From Nissolia schottii (Eukaryota; Streptophyta; Magnoliopsida; Fabales; Fabaceae), in contig QANU01077392.1 in the NCBI GenBank assembly GCA_003254905.1, positions 186,001 through 250,000 on the forward strand: DNA of 64,000 nt. Reading direction: 5' to 3'. Below are positions 1-13,092 of this stretch, one piece after another. Under the pieces are notes generated by a model. It did not search any database and was not told where the DNA came from. It saw only the letters and a list, made by a program, of their open reading frames with translations. The position numbers and the translations under genes are program-made. Each line of letters opens with the position of its first letter. The first letter of the stretch is position 1.

Positions 1-3000
1 CAGCAACAGCTGAATAGCATTCCTCTAATGTTGAGCCATGGAGAAACTTATCGAAAAGCTCGGCCTGAGACAAGCAAATTTGTTTCACTTTATAAAAAAT
101 AATAAAATAAAAAGAAAATTCAAATAACCATTATGGCATTAAGAACAAAATAACCATTAAAAAGACCCTGACATTGAAAAACCACTCCTAGGCTATGTTT
201 CAACTTTATGACAAATTAATAATAGAAAATCTGTAAATAGGACTTTCTCAAAACTATCACATGAGTTGAGCCGGCTATTCACTGGAAAGTTTGGAACTGA
301 TGTATATGCAAATTATAGTATTTATAGTTTTTGAGCTACCTGGTTTTCGGAAAGAAATAAAAATAAATTAAAAAAAAACAGCTGGCACTTGATAAATAAT
401 AATATACTTCTTCAACCTTAACTAGTTTTAGTTTCACAGATGCTTGTGTCCTTATTTATCAGACTTATATTGAAAATAATGACAACTTTATCGCTTGTTC
501 GTGTCAGAGCCAACAGGAAGAAAGTCAGAATAGATATCTTCATCATTTATCAATGCTTGAAACTAATGATTTTTGTCAGTGTACCTGGAAAACTTTGATT
601 AGCTTCAGTTCACCTCTTCGCTTGATCTCAAAACCTTTCAGTTCTGCAAGGGTTCCATCATCATTAAAAACAGCATATCGCTTTTTAATTAGAATTCCTT
701 CTTCCTTGGAAGCAGGAAGGATCATCGCCTACACCAAAGCAAATCATATAAGTCATTCACAAAACAGGGGGGAATATTTAAGTCATAAACTACAGCTCCA
801 TTTTACCTTGTATGGTCCATCCACCTCAAATTCAATAGAGCATTCACTATGAGTTGTATAAGTTTTCCTGATTTGATCTGTGAGTGTCTAACAGAAAATT
901 GGAAATAGAAAGCATTAAGTCATGACATGTAATAGCAAGTAATTGCGATCTTCTTACTGCAAAGAACAGAATTAGAAACATTTGCAGCATATTGTGTTAA
1001 ATCAATTACATAAACTCCAAGCTGACCTGGTACTGATCATTTGTATTATTTATTGCCACATCAACATTAAGCATCACACAAGGGTATGAGATTGTCAACT
1101 TCCTTTCTGAGTCTCTGAAATGTGTCAAATATGAGAAAGCATCTTCAGATTTCTAACTATTCTAACAACAGACAGCATTCTTTACATTTGAGAAATAGGT
1201 AGAGAAAATTATGGTTTGAGAGAGAGAGAGGGAGTAAAATGTATGCAGAACGAAGCATAATAAATTGCCTCCAGCCAAAGCAATTAATCGCCCAAATCAA
1301 TGCCCCCAAATTTTAGCATTCAACTATTTCTTAAGCACTCCTCAATTTAACAAATTTAAACAATTATGCAAGCATTCACTTTAAATTTCAAGAACTGCTA
1401 TAATTATGAAGATAATCAATGACATAAATCATGAACAGGACATACTTTGTTTTAAAAGTGAAATTTTCTGGAAAAGATCCAGGAAGAGCACACCAGATAC
1501 CATCAGTGTCTAGTTCAAGTGGCTTTCCTATTTTCTCTACCAGCAAGCGAGCATTCTGAATAATTTTTGCACCAGTATATGTGACTACCCCAGCCATTTC
1601 CATGGAGTACCATCTAGCACCCCTGTAAGATAAATATTGATGCACAAGATGATTAAGAAAAAGAAAAATAGTAAATGCATTGGATGAATCCCAAGTATGA
1701 AACTTCCAGAACATTGGAGGTCAATATACTCACTTGCGCATGACATATCCATAAAAGGAATTAAGTATACACTTGTGAGCAAGTTGCAATGAATCATAAA
1801 GCACAACCATGTCCTGGGTCATGAAATTATGAAAAATTAAATCCCAACACAACAACATATTGGTCATAGTAAATTGTGCAAGAACAAGCCTATTAACATA
1901 ATTCATACTTGTGCTTCCTGGATCTTCATTAAATTTCCACTGGCCTTGGCTTCTGATAGCTTTCCCTTCCAAACCTTATTAAGGCCTTTATATTCATATC
2001 TCCTATCCCGAAAACTTGAACCAGATAGCACAAAACCAAGGCTTAGAAGTTAGAACAGTATGCAACTAGAAAATGGAGCAAGAAAAACTTAAGGAGATTG
2101 TCTTAAGCACTTGGGATATATTAAATTTATGAGCTGTATGACAAATATGTTCTGCAGATTATAAACATAAAAGGACATGATGTGTTCTTCAAACTAGATA
2201 CTGCCAAGGTTAACTTCATCATTCAAAATTAATATTTATCTTAACTCACCTGCGAACAGTGTTAACATAAAATGGATTTTCACGCATGCAGATTCCTGCT
2301 TCGCGAAGTTCAGAAACTGGTTTGTCAAGCACCCGCTTATATGCCTGTGGAAGTCACCATGCTTCAGCATGTCCATATATTATCTAAACAAGCATATCAA
2401 ACAAAACAATAATAACCTTCTGGCAGTATTTCTTTAATCGGTCTTTCAGCCTTGATTGTTGCTCTGACTTAGGCAGGTCAAGAAAAGATTTTGATGACCT
2501 CTCATTACCACCATCAACAAACTCTGACTCAATCTGCTTCTTTATATGATAATAGTCACTGAAAAAAAAAGCAAAAAAAAAAAAAAACTCCCATCAAAAA
2601 TTTATGAAATTTTCCAGAGATGTGCACCAATAAATCTGCAATAGCAAGCATTAACCAAAATGAAAGTTCACCTTTTCTTTGCCATGAATGTTTCCCCACG
2701 CCAAACCCACTCAAGTTTGCGTAGACAAGTCTTTCCAGGACGGTTGAAATCACATGCAGTGCAAACCTCATCTGTAACAATAGATGGTGGCTGCAAAGGG
2801 TAAAGAAACTTCACTTAAGGATGGAGGATATATATTCATCACAAATTCAGAATTAAGGACAATAACTCCCATTGACACAGAACAAGCCGAAAAACACACA
2901 TATCCTTATATTCCAACACTTGACTAGAAATGCTTATCCACATCAAAATTCTGAAATGGAAAAGTTAAGAAACCATTGTGACAATGTGGTGAGATGCATG

Positions 3001-6000
3001 GACTCTTATCAACAGTCACAAGTGTATAAGACCGGAACAATTTCATGCGACCAGCTGAGTTTTGTCATGTCATACATGCCACAGATTAAATTAATCCCAT
3101 ATTCCCATTAGATATGTTCAAACAGCTTATTGCAGTAAACCTTGTCTTTAACTACCCCTATTGACATTCTTTAAAAGTCCAAGCAAATTGGAGAACAGCA
3201 TTGATATTGAAAATATATCAAAAATAGCTAAATGCATTACACACATAGCATGACAAAGGTACAAAAGACTTCAAAAAGATAAAATAATTACTTCATTTTG
3301 TTTCTCTCTATCTTATCTGTTCTTATGCGTCCTAAACCCAAAATCCTAAGGATTTAATTTTCAGAAAAGAATCTCCAGTAAAATGCATACCCTGCTACAG
3401 AGCAATATATAACTTTAAATCTCATCATACCTGAAGCCGATTTGTTAAAATTATGTTTGGATACATAGCAGCTACATCCAGATGATAAATGAGGGGGCAT
3501 TCATCACGTATTGGAGCATCTTGTAATTTTACAAGCTGCATGCAGAGGGAGAAATAAGGTTATTTCCTTTTGACAGTATGCAAATTGTAATTTTCGGGTT
3601 TACACCATATTAAACAAATATACTAATTATAGCCACTGTTATGACATATGAAAGACAAAAAACTGATCTTGAAAATATAAAACCAAACAATTATAGTACA
3701 GATTTGGTTGTAGGCAATAATAATAAACATGAAAAATTTGGCCAGTGAAAAATCATAATGAGTACCTTTTCAAAGATAGCGTTCTTTACTTCATCATAAT
3801 TAGAGACAGATTCCAAATCCATCTTACCCTCTACTCTAATAGCATATTGTAAATCTCGATCAAGGTTGTTGATCAGTTGCTGGAACCACACCACTCAATA
3901 GTTAGTGAAGCATATTTACAGAACTAACATAATATCATAAATACACTCACAGACAAGACGAATAAGCAACATTGAGTAATAAAACAAGGTTTTCTGTGCT
4001 TACCCCCCCTCCCAAATAAAAAATAAAAAAAATCCACTTTCCCTATTATGCAGAGAATGAAATAACTTCAAAGAGGGAAAACAGAGAATGAGGTAACTAT
4101 AAATGGAAGAAATATGGAAATTGTTGTATGCCATGTTTTATACAACAAACAAAAAAAAGGGAGTGCATAGTCACTGGTAAACTAATTAAAATGGTGGAAA
4201 CATCAAACCTCATAAGCAGATGGCTCAAGTTTAAAACTAGTTGGAATATCAGATCTAAAAACACCACTTTCTAGGCATTCCACATGGCCACCTATGTACG
4301 TCTCACTCTCAAGAAGACGATTGTTATAAAACTTCTCTGGATCAGACTGGTGTTTGTTAGGGCAGATAACATTAGCTCTGTATGCCTGTAACAGATGCGA
4401 AAACAATTACAAGAGAAACAAGCCTTGAAATGAAAGATTTGAATGAGAGAATTCCAAATTCAGTGACCATGTACATAGGAGCCAACCTGGACCATGAGCA
4501 ACATTTCACAGAGGGTTCCACTACCTTTGCGCAAAACCTCATCTGGTGACATCGGTATAATTGTTGCAAGAGAGAAAATAAAGGGATGAACATATGTTTT
4601 ATATAAGTAATAAGTTGCCACCGCATCAGAAACAGAATAGGAAGCCATCATCTGCAATAACAATCCAATGTCAACAACCAGCATCCAGAAGCATAACTTT
4701 TCAGATGGAAAACTCCAATAACACAGTATGGCATACTCAGTAAAAACCAGGGACCAAAAACAATGCTTTCTAGCAAGATAGAACAACTTAAAGACTACCA
4801 CAGTTTCTGGGCACTTCATAAACATAGGCACAGACTTCAGATTATTTCTCTTTTTGCTTTCCACTTTTTCGCATTAAAATGAATCTCAGTTGAAAAGAGA
4901 AAACTATACTAGTTCTGTGATTTTGGTATAAAGATACACAACACCAACCCACAGTTGCGCACTTTGCCAGAACCCAAAAGACCTGAGAAATCAGGAGATG
5001 CCTGTTCTTCCTAGAAAATTAGCATAACATAAAATTTCCTCTTTCTACCTAACACAGAAATTTCAATCAAAACTAATTGTATCACATTTCATTAGGAAAT
5101 TAAGAAATCTTATATATATTATTCAAACAAAAAAGAAAAGGGGAAAAATAGTATTTCACTATCATCCTTTCAATGCAACCTAAATACAGTCGCAAGGAAA
5201 TCAAGTTTGTTCACAATCATACAAGTCATGCAAACAAGCAAAAACAACATTCAAATGTATTTATAACTATTGTTACTCAATGTTGGACCAATATTCAAAA
5301 AGACAGAAGTTTTTCACTATTTAGTATGTTCCATCTTTAATACCCCATGTCAAGCTAGTTTGTCAAAAAGTAGGAACATCATTTTGAATCACCCATACCT
5401 GAGGCTTTTCCTTTGCAAAGCGAACCATGTCCTCAGGGTTCACCTCCAACGGATCATAACCCAACTTTGCTTTTGTGACAGCCTAAATAAAAACAAAGAA
5501 AATTTCACAGGAAGAAAGGATAAACTTAGTTAATCTGAAATTAATGAGTTGAAGATTTATAATGTAAAAGTAAACATTCATTTCAAATTTAACAAATATA
5601 AAATTTTGAATAGGTAGTTGGGTAGATAACTAAATAAACAATATTACTTTATGCAGATAGCTACTCCGGGCCATTACATGACTAAACTGTTTATATTTCT
5701 CATATCTTGTGGTTGAAAATTAATGGGTATATTTCCAGCCTGCTACTTCAGTGTGTTGACACTTAACAAGACATCAATGGATTTTCCTCAGAATGGTAAT
5801 TTAGCAAAATCATCTTATACTAAGATGGCAGGATACTTTGTCGCCTATTTTGAAAGATCTGCTGGGCACACAATAAATAGCTTGAAGGTCTTGCATGATC
5901 TTCTATACAAATAATTTGTACTAGCACAAAATCACCTATGGGGGTGATGACCTGTAAGATGGGACAGACACAACAGATTGGCCCAGGGTGTTTGAAAGGA

Positions 6001-9000
6001 GAAGGAATATTACTAGAAAAAGAATTCCAGGTATGAATAAGGAGGAAAAGAAACCCTCTTTAGCAAAGCCACAGTAAGGGAAAGGAATAAAAGTTCATTG
6101 ATACAAACAAGCTCTTAAATCCTCATATCTGTCATGGAGTTTCCATTTAAGATGTCATCAGCAGAGCACCAAGGGGAAACCATAAAAATTATTGTATCCC
6201 ATGTCAATAGTAAAATGATGCACTCTTAAATACTAGGATTTTGCCCCCACCAAATTGATCAACACCAGTAGGCAGCAGCATTTTCAATCCTCGCTCTTAC
6301 CAAGTCGTCATAAATTATATTAACTGAATTGAGAATTTTCTTTACCAGGTGGACAGGAAAATACAACTTATTTTGAAAAGAGGCTTTATCTTCTGACACT
6401 TCTCTGGAAGGTTGTTACCATAGCTTCACCTGATAAATGCAAATACAGCAGCTCTCATAGCTGATTTATGGCTACAAAAGGCAAAGGATTGGAATGTGGA
6501 TTGAGATGTAAGTGTGTTTGGGAGAGCTGAAAAATTAAACTTACTTCAATAATTGTTTATTTCAACAATCACTTTTTAATATAATAGTTTATATGAGAAT
6601 CAATTTACGTTTGGATACGTCAGCTGAAAAGTGGTTTTAAGATAATCTGTTTCGTTTGAATTGTATGAAAAAATTACTTGTGAAAGGTAAAATTACTAAA
6701 AAGGAGTATGAAACAATTATTAATATTATATAAATTTGATAGTTAGGGTCAATTTAGTAAAAACATAATATTACATGTACCGTTCAAAAACTTTTTTGAG
6801 ATGATGTCCAAGAAAAAAGCTTTTGCTTTTATCTTCCAAAACAGATTAAATTTTATGGAATAGCTTATAACCTATTTAAGAACATTTATCCAAACACCAT
6901 GCCTATTTTAAAAGCAGCTTTGTTGAAGAAAAAAAGCTGTTTCCTCCTTATTTTAAGCCTTCCATGAAGCAATTAGAAATCGGTAGATTAATTTTCTTTT
7001 CCTATTTGTATAGTTGTCTTCCAAGGCACATAGCAAATGACGAGGGCTGAAATTAAAATAAGCCAGTTTAGCTTTTCGTATAAAATAACTCAAAAGTCTC
7101 AATGCTATTTCTGCATTATTGCTATAATGCTATTATGTGAAGGCGCACCTCACGAAAGAAGTGGTTAGGGTGTTGCATGTTCCTTTCTTTCATGAATCAT
7201 GCAGAAAGCAGATTTCCTTTAAACGGAAAAAGACTTAAGAAGGCATCAGTGGTAATGTACTGTTTTTGTTCGCAAGCAAAAACACACCTTCCTTGAGACT
7301 CAACTTTGTGTGTTAATGGACACACTCTGTTAGGTGCTCTAAATTTCATTCTAACTGCAATGCCATGGATTGCATTGGCTGCTATCTGAAAGGAATTTGA
7401 ATATGTTTGGGAGTTTTATAGATGGCGGAAGAGAATGGCTTTTAACAGAAGGGAAGGGAGAGGCAATGAGTAGAGTGGACTAAAATGTCACCCTCTTGTT
7501 TGGATGTTCTAGTTTAATGATGGAGGAAAAGAAAATTGCATCCCATTCCCTCCTTGACCCCACAATTTAGACGGTCAAAATGGGGCTTTAAATGGCAAAA
7601 GATGGACGAGGCATCCCATCCAAGCCGTTCCACTCCCTCCCCTTAAATTGCTTCCAAACATGACTCACTTAAGTTTAGTCATTCTGCTCATTGTCACTCC
7701 CTCCATTACCACCCTTCCAAACATACCCTAAGAAAGATGGTCTTGTATGAAGACAATCATTTAGCATACTAATGATATTATAGCCTAAGGAGAGGGATAA
7801 ATCTTTCAAATTTTAAAGATAAAAGTAATGTCAACCTAATATTTCAAATTAAATATTTTACTTTAAGGAATCATGTGAAACAATTGAGAAATTAGGAGCA
7901 TGAGCTTTATACCTTTAGGCCTTGGCTCCCCTGAGGAAGATAACTATCACGTTTAACCCAAGCAAAACAATCTAAATGGCAAGCAAATTTAGCACGACAT
8001 TCCCCTTGATTCTTGTCACATTGAAACCCCAATTCCTACAAGATTAAATAATAAAGATGAAAAAAAATATTCAATGAAAACAAATTAAAAGGGAAATCGT
8101 TTAAACTAATATGCTTCAAAATAAGGAGCAAACTTGACCCAGAAAACAAAACATAAATGACATGTCCTGAAACTTACACATGCTTCAAAATAAGGAGCAA
8201 ACTTGAACCAGAAAACAAAACATACATGACATGTCCAGAAACTTACACAAGGAAAAAGACATCACTTAAATAATAGTTGCATGATAAAGTCAAGTTCAAC
8301 CTCAAATACTTCAGAGTATGAACAATCATTCTTCAAGTTCATAAGCTATTAATAAAAATTGACATAACAATGTGAGGGGAAAAAAAATTTGTGCAGACAT
8401 TCTAGCGAGTTATATTTCATTTTTACCACTTAATAGAAGCCAAGAAAGTATTGTCAAAAAGAAAGGTTAGCCACATACATCACTCATTCTGAAACCATGA
8501 TGGGCTGCCCTTTGTTCCAGGAATGGCCAATCAAAAAAATCACCATTATATGTCACATAAATACCAGGTTTCACCTCTTGCATATGAGAAAACCATAATT
8601 TAAGAAGCTCAATCTGCACAAACAACCAAATTCATTAGCATAACAAGAAAGGAAAAACAATAACAAACCTGAACAAAGTAGAAATCATTATTATAACATG
8701 AGGGGAACAGATTTTTAGCAGGCAAATGACATGATACTCCATTATTCATGAATTCACAAGTACGAAATTACCTCATTTTGAACATTTGTGACCTTAAAAA
8801 AGCCTTCAAACTCAGGTTTCGGAGTGTACTCTAAATCCTCTATATCATCCCCCACACACTGAAAATCAAAGCATCACAATTGAATAATCAATCATTTATG
8901 GCCATCATCCAATGACAATGGCTAAAATCTTTTCAATACATTTGCTGAACATACAACTCCAGGATCAATTAACAGCTGCATTTGAAGAACAAGACTTAAG

Positions 9001-11764
9001 TTGTTTACCACTCTTCTACTTGCCAGATTGTGTGTGATCCATTGGCTACACTATATACACAAATTTTGGCATAAGGGTTACCTAATCTCTTGTTGTATGT
9101 CTAAAATTTAGAATTAAGGCCCCACGTAACATTTGATAGTTCAATGCAAACTAATCAACCTCGTATACACCAAAAATTGAGGCTGTTTGGAAACTCAAAC
9201 CATTTGCAGATCAATAATAAATCAATGTGAAGCTTTTATGAAAAGAAAGAGAAATCATAAGATATTTATCATGAGGAAAGCTACTGATAAGAGGCTCTTG
9301 CTGAAAATGTGTTTACTTATTCACTTGTAATAATGAGTGAGAACCAGAGACAGATCAAATGTTAATGTGTGTCACTAACACTTACCTCTCTATTTATGAT
9401 TAAATACCCTTGTGAATCTACCATGTATGAAATCATCATAACTAAATCATAGTCAGCATCAGGAAATTTCAATGGAAGTTTCGTGGTCTCAATGTCAAAT
9501 GCACAAATACGAACTTCAGCACGCTGGAGAAGATCTGTCCTCCTCTCAAGTGTGACCCCAGTGTTGGACACGCCAACATCATACCATTGGCCAGACCGTA
9601 TATCTGGGTCACATGTGACTCTTGAGTGTCATAATAACATAGATAACAGCTAATTGTTGGAATATACAATAATTGAATAACTATTAAAAACAAAGGATAA
9701 ATATCAAAAGATACCATTGTCAATGGCAAAGCGAACATGATAAGGAACATCATATTCACGTAGATCAACTATGCAATCAATAAAGTCTTGAGGTTTTTGT
9801 TCTCTGCTATGCAAGAAACAAGCAAGTATCAGATCAGGTAACAAAAATAAGTCATTTTCAACTTAAATGATCAGTGCTTAAATATGGCATTGCATCGTTA
9901 AAAGAAGTCAAAAGTGGTAGTCTAGTCTGATAATTTCCTATCTCATGAAACGCGATCAACCTTCTTCCAGTCAATATCGACTCGTAGGCTTCTGCAGCAT
10001 CAGACTTTGCCTGATTTCTCTCAACAACACGCATCAAGTCACTCTTCACATTCATCAATTGTTGCACGGTATCAAATGATAGCTTTAAATAAGATTTTCT
10101 TAAGCCAGACAAATGATTTTTCTGTCGAGAACCATGAAAATAAATCAGAATTTGTATGAGGAAATACATTGTAAACATAGCCATATTGTATTGAAGCCAA
10201 AATGAAAACTTCAAAGAAACATAGACTTCATTTTCAGAAAGGCCTTGTTAAATTCACAAACAGTACCACTACCAAGAAACTAATGCTAACTATGTCATAA
10301 CTATTGACTTGACCTTCTTAAAATCTGGAAGAATTACCAATAAATGCAAGAAAACAGATCATGAAAGAGATTGTGAATGTGGAATTCAGATTTATTAAGC
10401 TGCTTTTCATGTGTCACATAAAGTGAAGCAGATAAGAGATGCAAAAAGTTGCTTACAAGATCGAGGTCTTCTTTCTCGAGAATTTCAATATCAGCAATCT
10501 GAGTTTCATAACGGCGCCTCAGGTATGCATCGACATCCATCTCCATTTTATCCTATTATATTAATATAGCCATAATTGGCACCAACATCATGATTATTAT
10601 CATTATTTGATGTAGAATAATCCCGCAAAAGCAATGAACATAGAAGATTGATGAACACACATGTACATGATTAAAAACAAATAAATTGCACCGGCATTGT
10701 ATAATCATGCATGTGAACGTGCTCACTTACCTTTGTAGCTGCATAGAAATAAGGGCGAAATCTGTATTTAGTCTTGAATGAAGACCCATCCTGCAAGCAG
10801 ACTCCAATCAATAAACTATTTACCAAATCAGGTACTATTTTAGTTGGAAAATGGCATACTTTCTTTGGAGATGCAGTTTAGCCCAACAATACCTGTGTAA
10901 CAAAGTAAAGGTCAACGCAACTGTAGACTTTGCGGGTGTCCTCATCCTCACAAGACGACTGTGCAAAAATATGGTAAAGCATGCATAAGTGCCTTGAAAT
11001 AACAACTTAAACCTAATCAACTTGCTGTGATTGCATATTAGTCCATAACCAAAAAGAAAGATAACGACACACTATCGAAGAAATGCCATCAAAAATCAAG
11101 TGGTATGCATTAACATAATACATTAGAGATGGTATTGGTGAGAGTAGCAAGTACAAAAGTAATGGTGATGGCAGCAAGTAGCAACAAAAACAACTGTTAC
11201 TAGCTTATTTCAAGGAAGTAATCGTTTTTCTTTTTCTAAGTAAACTTTTAATGATAAACTATTTAGAATCTAAAATAAGTTGAACACAAACACGCTAATA
11301 GGACATGATTTGGGCAACAAAAAATATACCTACGGCGGAGATCTTGCCCGCAGCTAGGGCGAGGAAAATTAAATGAACGAATTGACAAAGGCAATGGCTG
11401 CTACATGTAACCTAAAGCTTAATTACAGTTCAATTCAAACTGAACAAAACGATGATGGCAATAATCGTGATTCCGTAACTTCCACTTTTATATTCGTCTT
11501 TCGTTAATTCAAGACCATAACTAGCAAGTACACCCACAGCATGGTCATAGTCACACATTTGAAGCAGAAAAAAAAAATACGCAGTAACACGAATTGGCTT
11601 ACGGATGCGAAAGTGAGTAACCATCCAAGTCGTTTCTCGCCTTCGGAGAAGAGGCCGAACCCTAATTTCGCCTCGAGCTCTTCCTCGGCGTTGTGGATCA
11701 GCTTCTGCTTCTTGGATCTCCTGGTGTTGTCCCACCGGTCCCGTTTCCGGCCGTCGCCGTTCAT
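1..11764 (-). CDS. POL2A: DNA polymerase epsilon catalytic subunit, N-terminal part (runs off window)
   Basis: Catalytic subunit of the leading-strand replicative polymerase, acting in the nucleus. Exons on the minus strand, in transcript order: 11764-11603, 10958-10893, 10790-10731, 10552-10457, 10121-9961, 9803-9715, 9603-9386, 8858-8772, 8613-8479, 8035-7913, 5482-5399, 4651-4487, 4385-4209, 3879-3766, 3535-3431, 2790-2672, 2558-2417, 2344-2250, 2014-1909, 1813-1734, 1622-1446, 1114-1027, 887-807, 728-585, 64-1. All introns are GT-AG and phases close, giving about 979 residues of a family usually near 2,150-2,200. Exonuclease motifs FDIETT (about 248-250), YNGDFFDW (about 338) and YSVSD (about 436) are intact, as are polymerase motifs A (DVAAMYPN, about 599), B (KCILNSFYG, about 782) and C (DTDG, about 833-835). 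The start [11 protein letters not shown] matches the plant POL2 N terminus. DTDG and the adjacent blocks fit epsilon rather than delta. The C-terminal half lies beyond position 1. A POL2B paralogue cannot be excluded. Confidence 0.96.
6511..6900. mobile_element. Possible MITE in POL2A intron 10
   Basis: The stretch opens with gtgtgtttgggagagct and closes with atttatccaaacaccat, giving short inverted ends around TGTTTGG. The inside is AT-rich and non-coding. The inverted ends are short and no target-site duplication is clear, so this is a weak call. Confidence 0.35.
7399..7730. mobile_element. Probable MITE in POL2A intron 10
   Basis: The left end reads tatgtttgggag and the right end ccttccaaacata, inverted copies of TATGTTTGG. 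The interior has a higher GC content than the surrounding intron and no coding frame. Ends of the type GTATGTTTGG occur in several plant hAT and Harbinger MITEs. No target-site duplication was identified. Confidence 0.45.
8111..8248. repeat. Two-copy tandem duplication of 69 bp in POL2A intron 9
   Basis: Copies at 8111-8179 and 8180-8248 begin atgcttcaaaataaggagca and end aaacttacac. They differ at only a few bases, so the duplication looks recent. It lies wholly within the intron between exons 9 and 10 and does not touch splice sites. Confidence 0.9.
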
Positions 11765-11888
11765 CGGTGGCAGCGAGATCGGCGATTTTCCGGCGAACGA
11801 TTTCGGAACTCGTCGGAAAGGGAAGCTATGCGATCCTGTTCTCCGGTCCAAGTCTAACGATTGGAGACTGAAGATACAACTAGTGGAT

Positions 11889-11896
11889 TTTCCCGC
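11889..11896 (+). promoter_or_regulatory. E2F-type site upstream of POL2A
   Basis: The sequence TTTCCCGC matches the E2F consensus TTTSSCGC about 125 bases upstream of the POL2A start codon. Replication genes of plants commonly carry such sites for S-phase expression. The motif is seen; its function is inferred. Confidence 0.55.
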
Positions 11897-12593
11897 GCTT
11901 TTTTCCCGGGCGAGATAAAAATAAGAAAAACAAGGCTGCGTCTACTATGACATAAATAACACCTCATGCGGTCGGTTGCCAATTGTGCCCTTGTGTTGGG
12001 CCGTGGGCTCCGGCCCAGTAATCAAACCCTCTTTCATCGCGAGGCTATTGGGCCTTCTCCTCCTCTGGCTTCAAACTGCCTAGACGTTGGGTCATGGCGA
12101 TATCATTGGGATTGTGATTTTAAAACCATGGTAATGTGTTGTAGCTCAAGCGATATCAAGTTAGGGTTTGGTCCCCTATTTGTCTTCACCTTTTCAGGTC
12201 CCTTAATTGCCACTAACTTTCGCTACATTTTTAATTACGAGGGATTAAGGGATTAACATGTTAGAAGATTGAAATTGTGGAACAACATTGCGAGTTTTTT
12301 CTTAGATAGATGAATTTTTTTTTTAATGCAAAATTTTAGGGACCAACAAGTAGCACAATTGATTAAGATTTAAACTCTTATCTTAAAAAATTGAGGTTCT
12401 AAATCTTGCTAATTGATGTGAGAGGCTTATTAATAGTTGATATATAAGTAAACTAATTTAGATGAATTGTGAATGAAAAATTATAAATAAATAAAAAAAT
12501 AAGTACAATTTATATATGAGATTAAAAAAGAATAAAATTTTAGACATTAAAAAGTAGTTAACTTAGGCAACTATCTAAGTTGTTTCCCTTAAC

Positions 12594-12966
12594 TGTCAAA
12601 ATGGGCGGGTCCGCCAGTTTATGGCTTGCGGCTTAAATGGGCCGGGTCAAAAATATGCATATTTTTAAGGTCTGACTCGTTTATGATCCTTCCTCGGGCC
12701 TAAACGGACTGCCCGCTAGCCCGTTTATTTTTTTAAAAAAAATTAAAAAATTCAAAAAATAAAAAAATTTCAAAAAATTCAAAAAAAATTATTTAAGAAG
12801 TTTTTAAAAAAAAATCACTGGCTCACGGGCCGGTCCGCAGGCCATAAACGGGCGGGCTTAAACGAGTCTATCTAATTTTTTTTAAAATTTTCACAGACCT
12901 ATTTTTTGCATGTAAAGTCCGTCCATTTAATCGGGTAAACGGACCGGATCCATTTTGACAGCCCTA
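12594..12966. mobile_element. hAT-like MITE with 8-bp target-site duplication
   Basis: The element opens tgtcaaaatgggcgggtccg and closes cggaccggatccattttgac followed by agcccta. Its ends are inverted copies of TGTCAAAATGG..GGTCCG. Direct repeats cccttaac at 12586-12593 and 12967-12974 flank it, the 8 bp expected of hAT insertions. The left end lacks the outer TAGGGC still visible, inverted, on the right. It is non-coding and rich in GGCCGG-like motifs. It ends 126 bases before the phosphatase start codon. Confidence 0.85.
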
Positions 12967-13092
12967 CCCTTAACATTACCACTAATTCTGACGTACTAAA
13001 AACAAACAAGCATCAATAATAAAACGATATGTCGTATTGTTTTTTCCATGGCTTTGGTTGTGAAGGCGTTGGAGGAAGAATAGCAGCAAAAA

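Larger units (their letters stand above)
5483..7912 (-). other. Large intron 10 of POL2A
   Basis: This 2.4 kb intron is far longer than the others in the gene, most of which are about 80-650 bases. It lies between the exon ending [12 protein letters not shown] and the exon starting [11 protein letters not shown] see no gene in it. Two stretches look like MITE insertions (about 6511-6900 and 7399-7730, listed separately), which may explain its length. Confidence 0.75.
11765..13092. promoter_or_regulatory. Head-to-head promoter region between POL2A and the phosphatase gene
   Basis: This 1.3 kb region separates two divergently transcribed genes. Besides the E2F-like site it has three TGGGCC/GGCCCA (site II, TCP-type) motifs at 11997-12002, 12012-12017 and 12049-12054, and a TTAGGGTTT telo-box-like motif at 12161-12169. 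Such motifs are frequent near proliferation and housekeeping genes. The phosphatase-proximal part is occupied by a MITE (12594-12966). About 12250-12580 is AT-rich with no recognised feature. Confidence 0.6.

Noticed and set aside
11541..11918. Plus-strand open frame over POL2A exon 1
   Set aside because: It is the antisense shadow of the true first exon, which matches the known POL2 N terminus.
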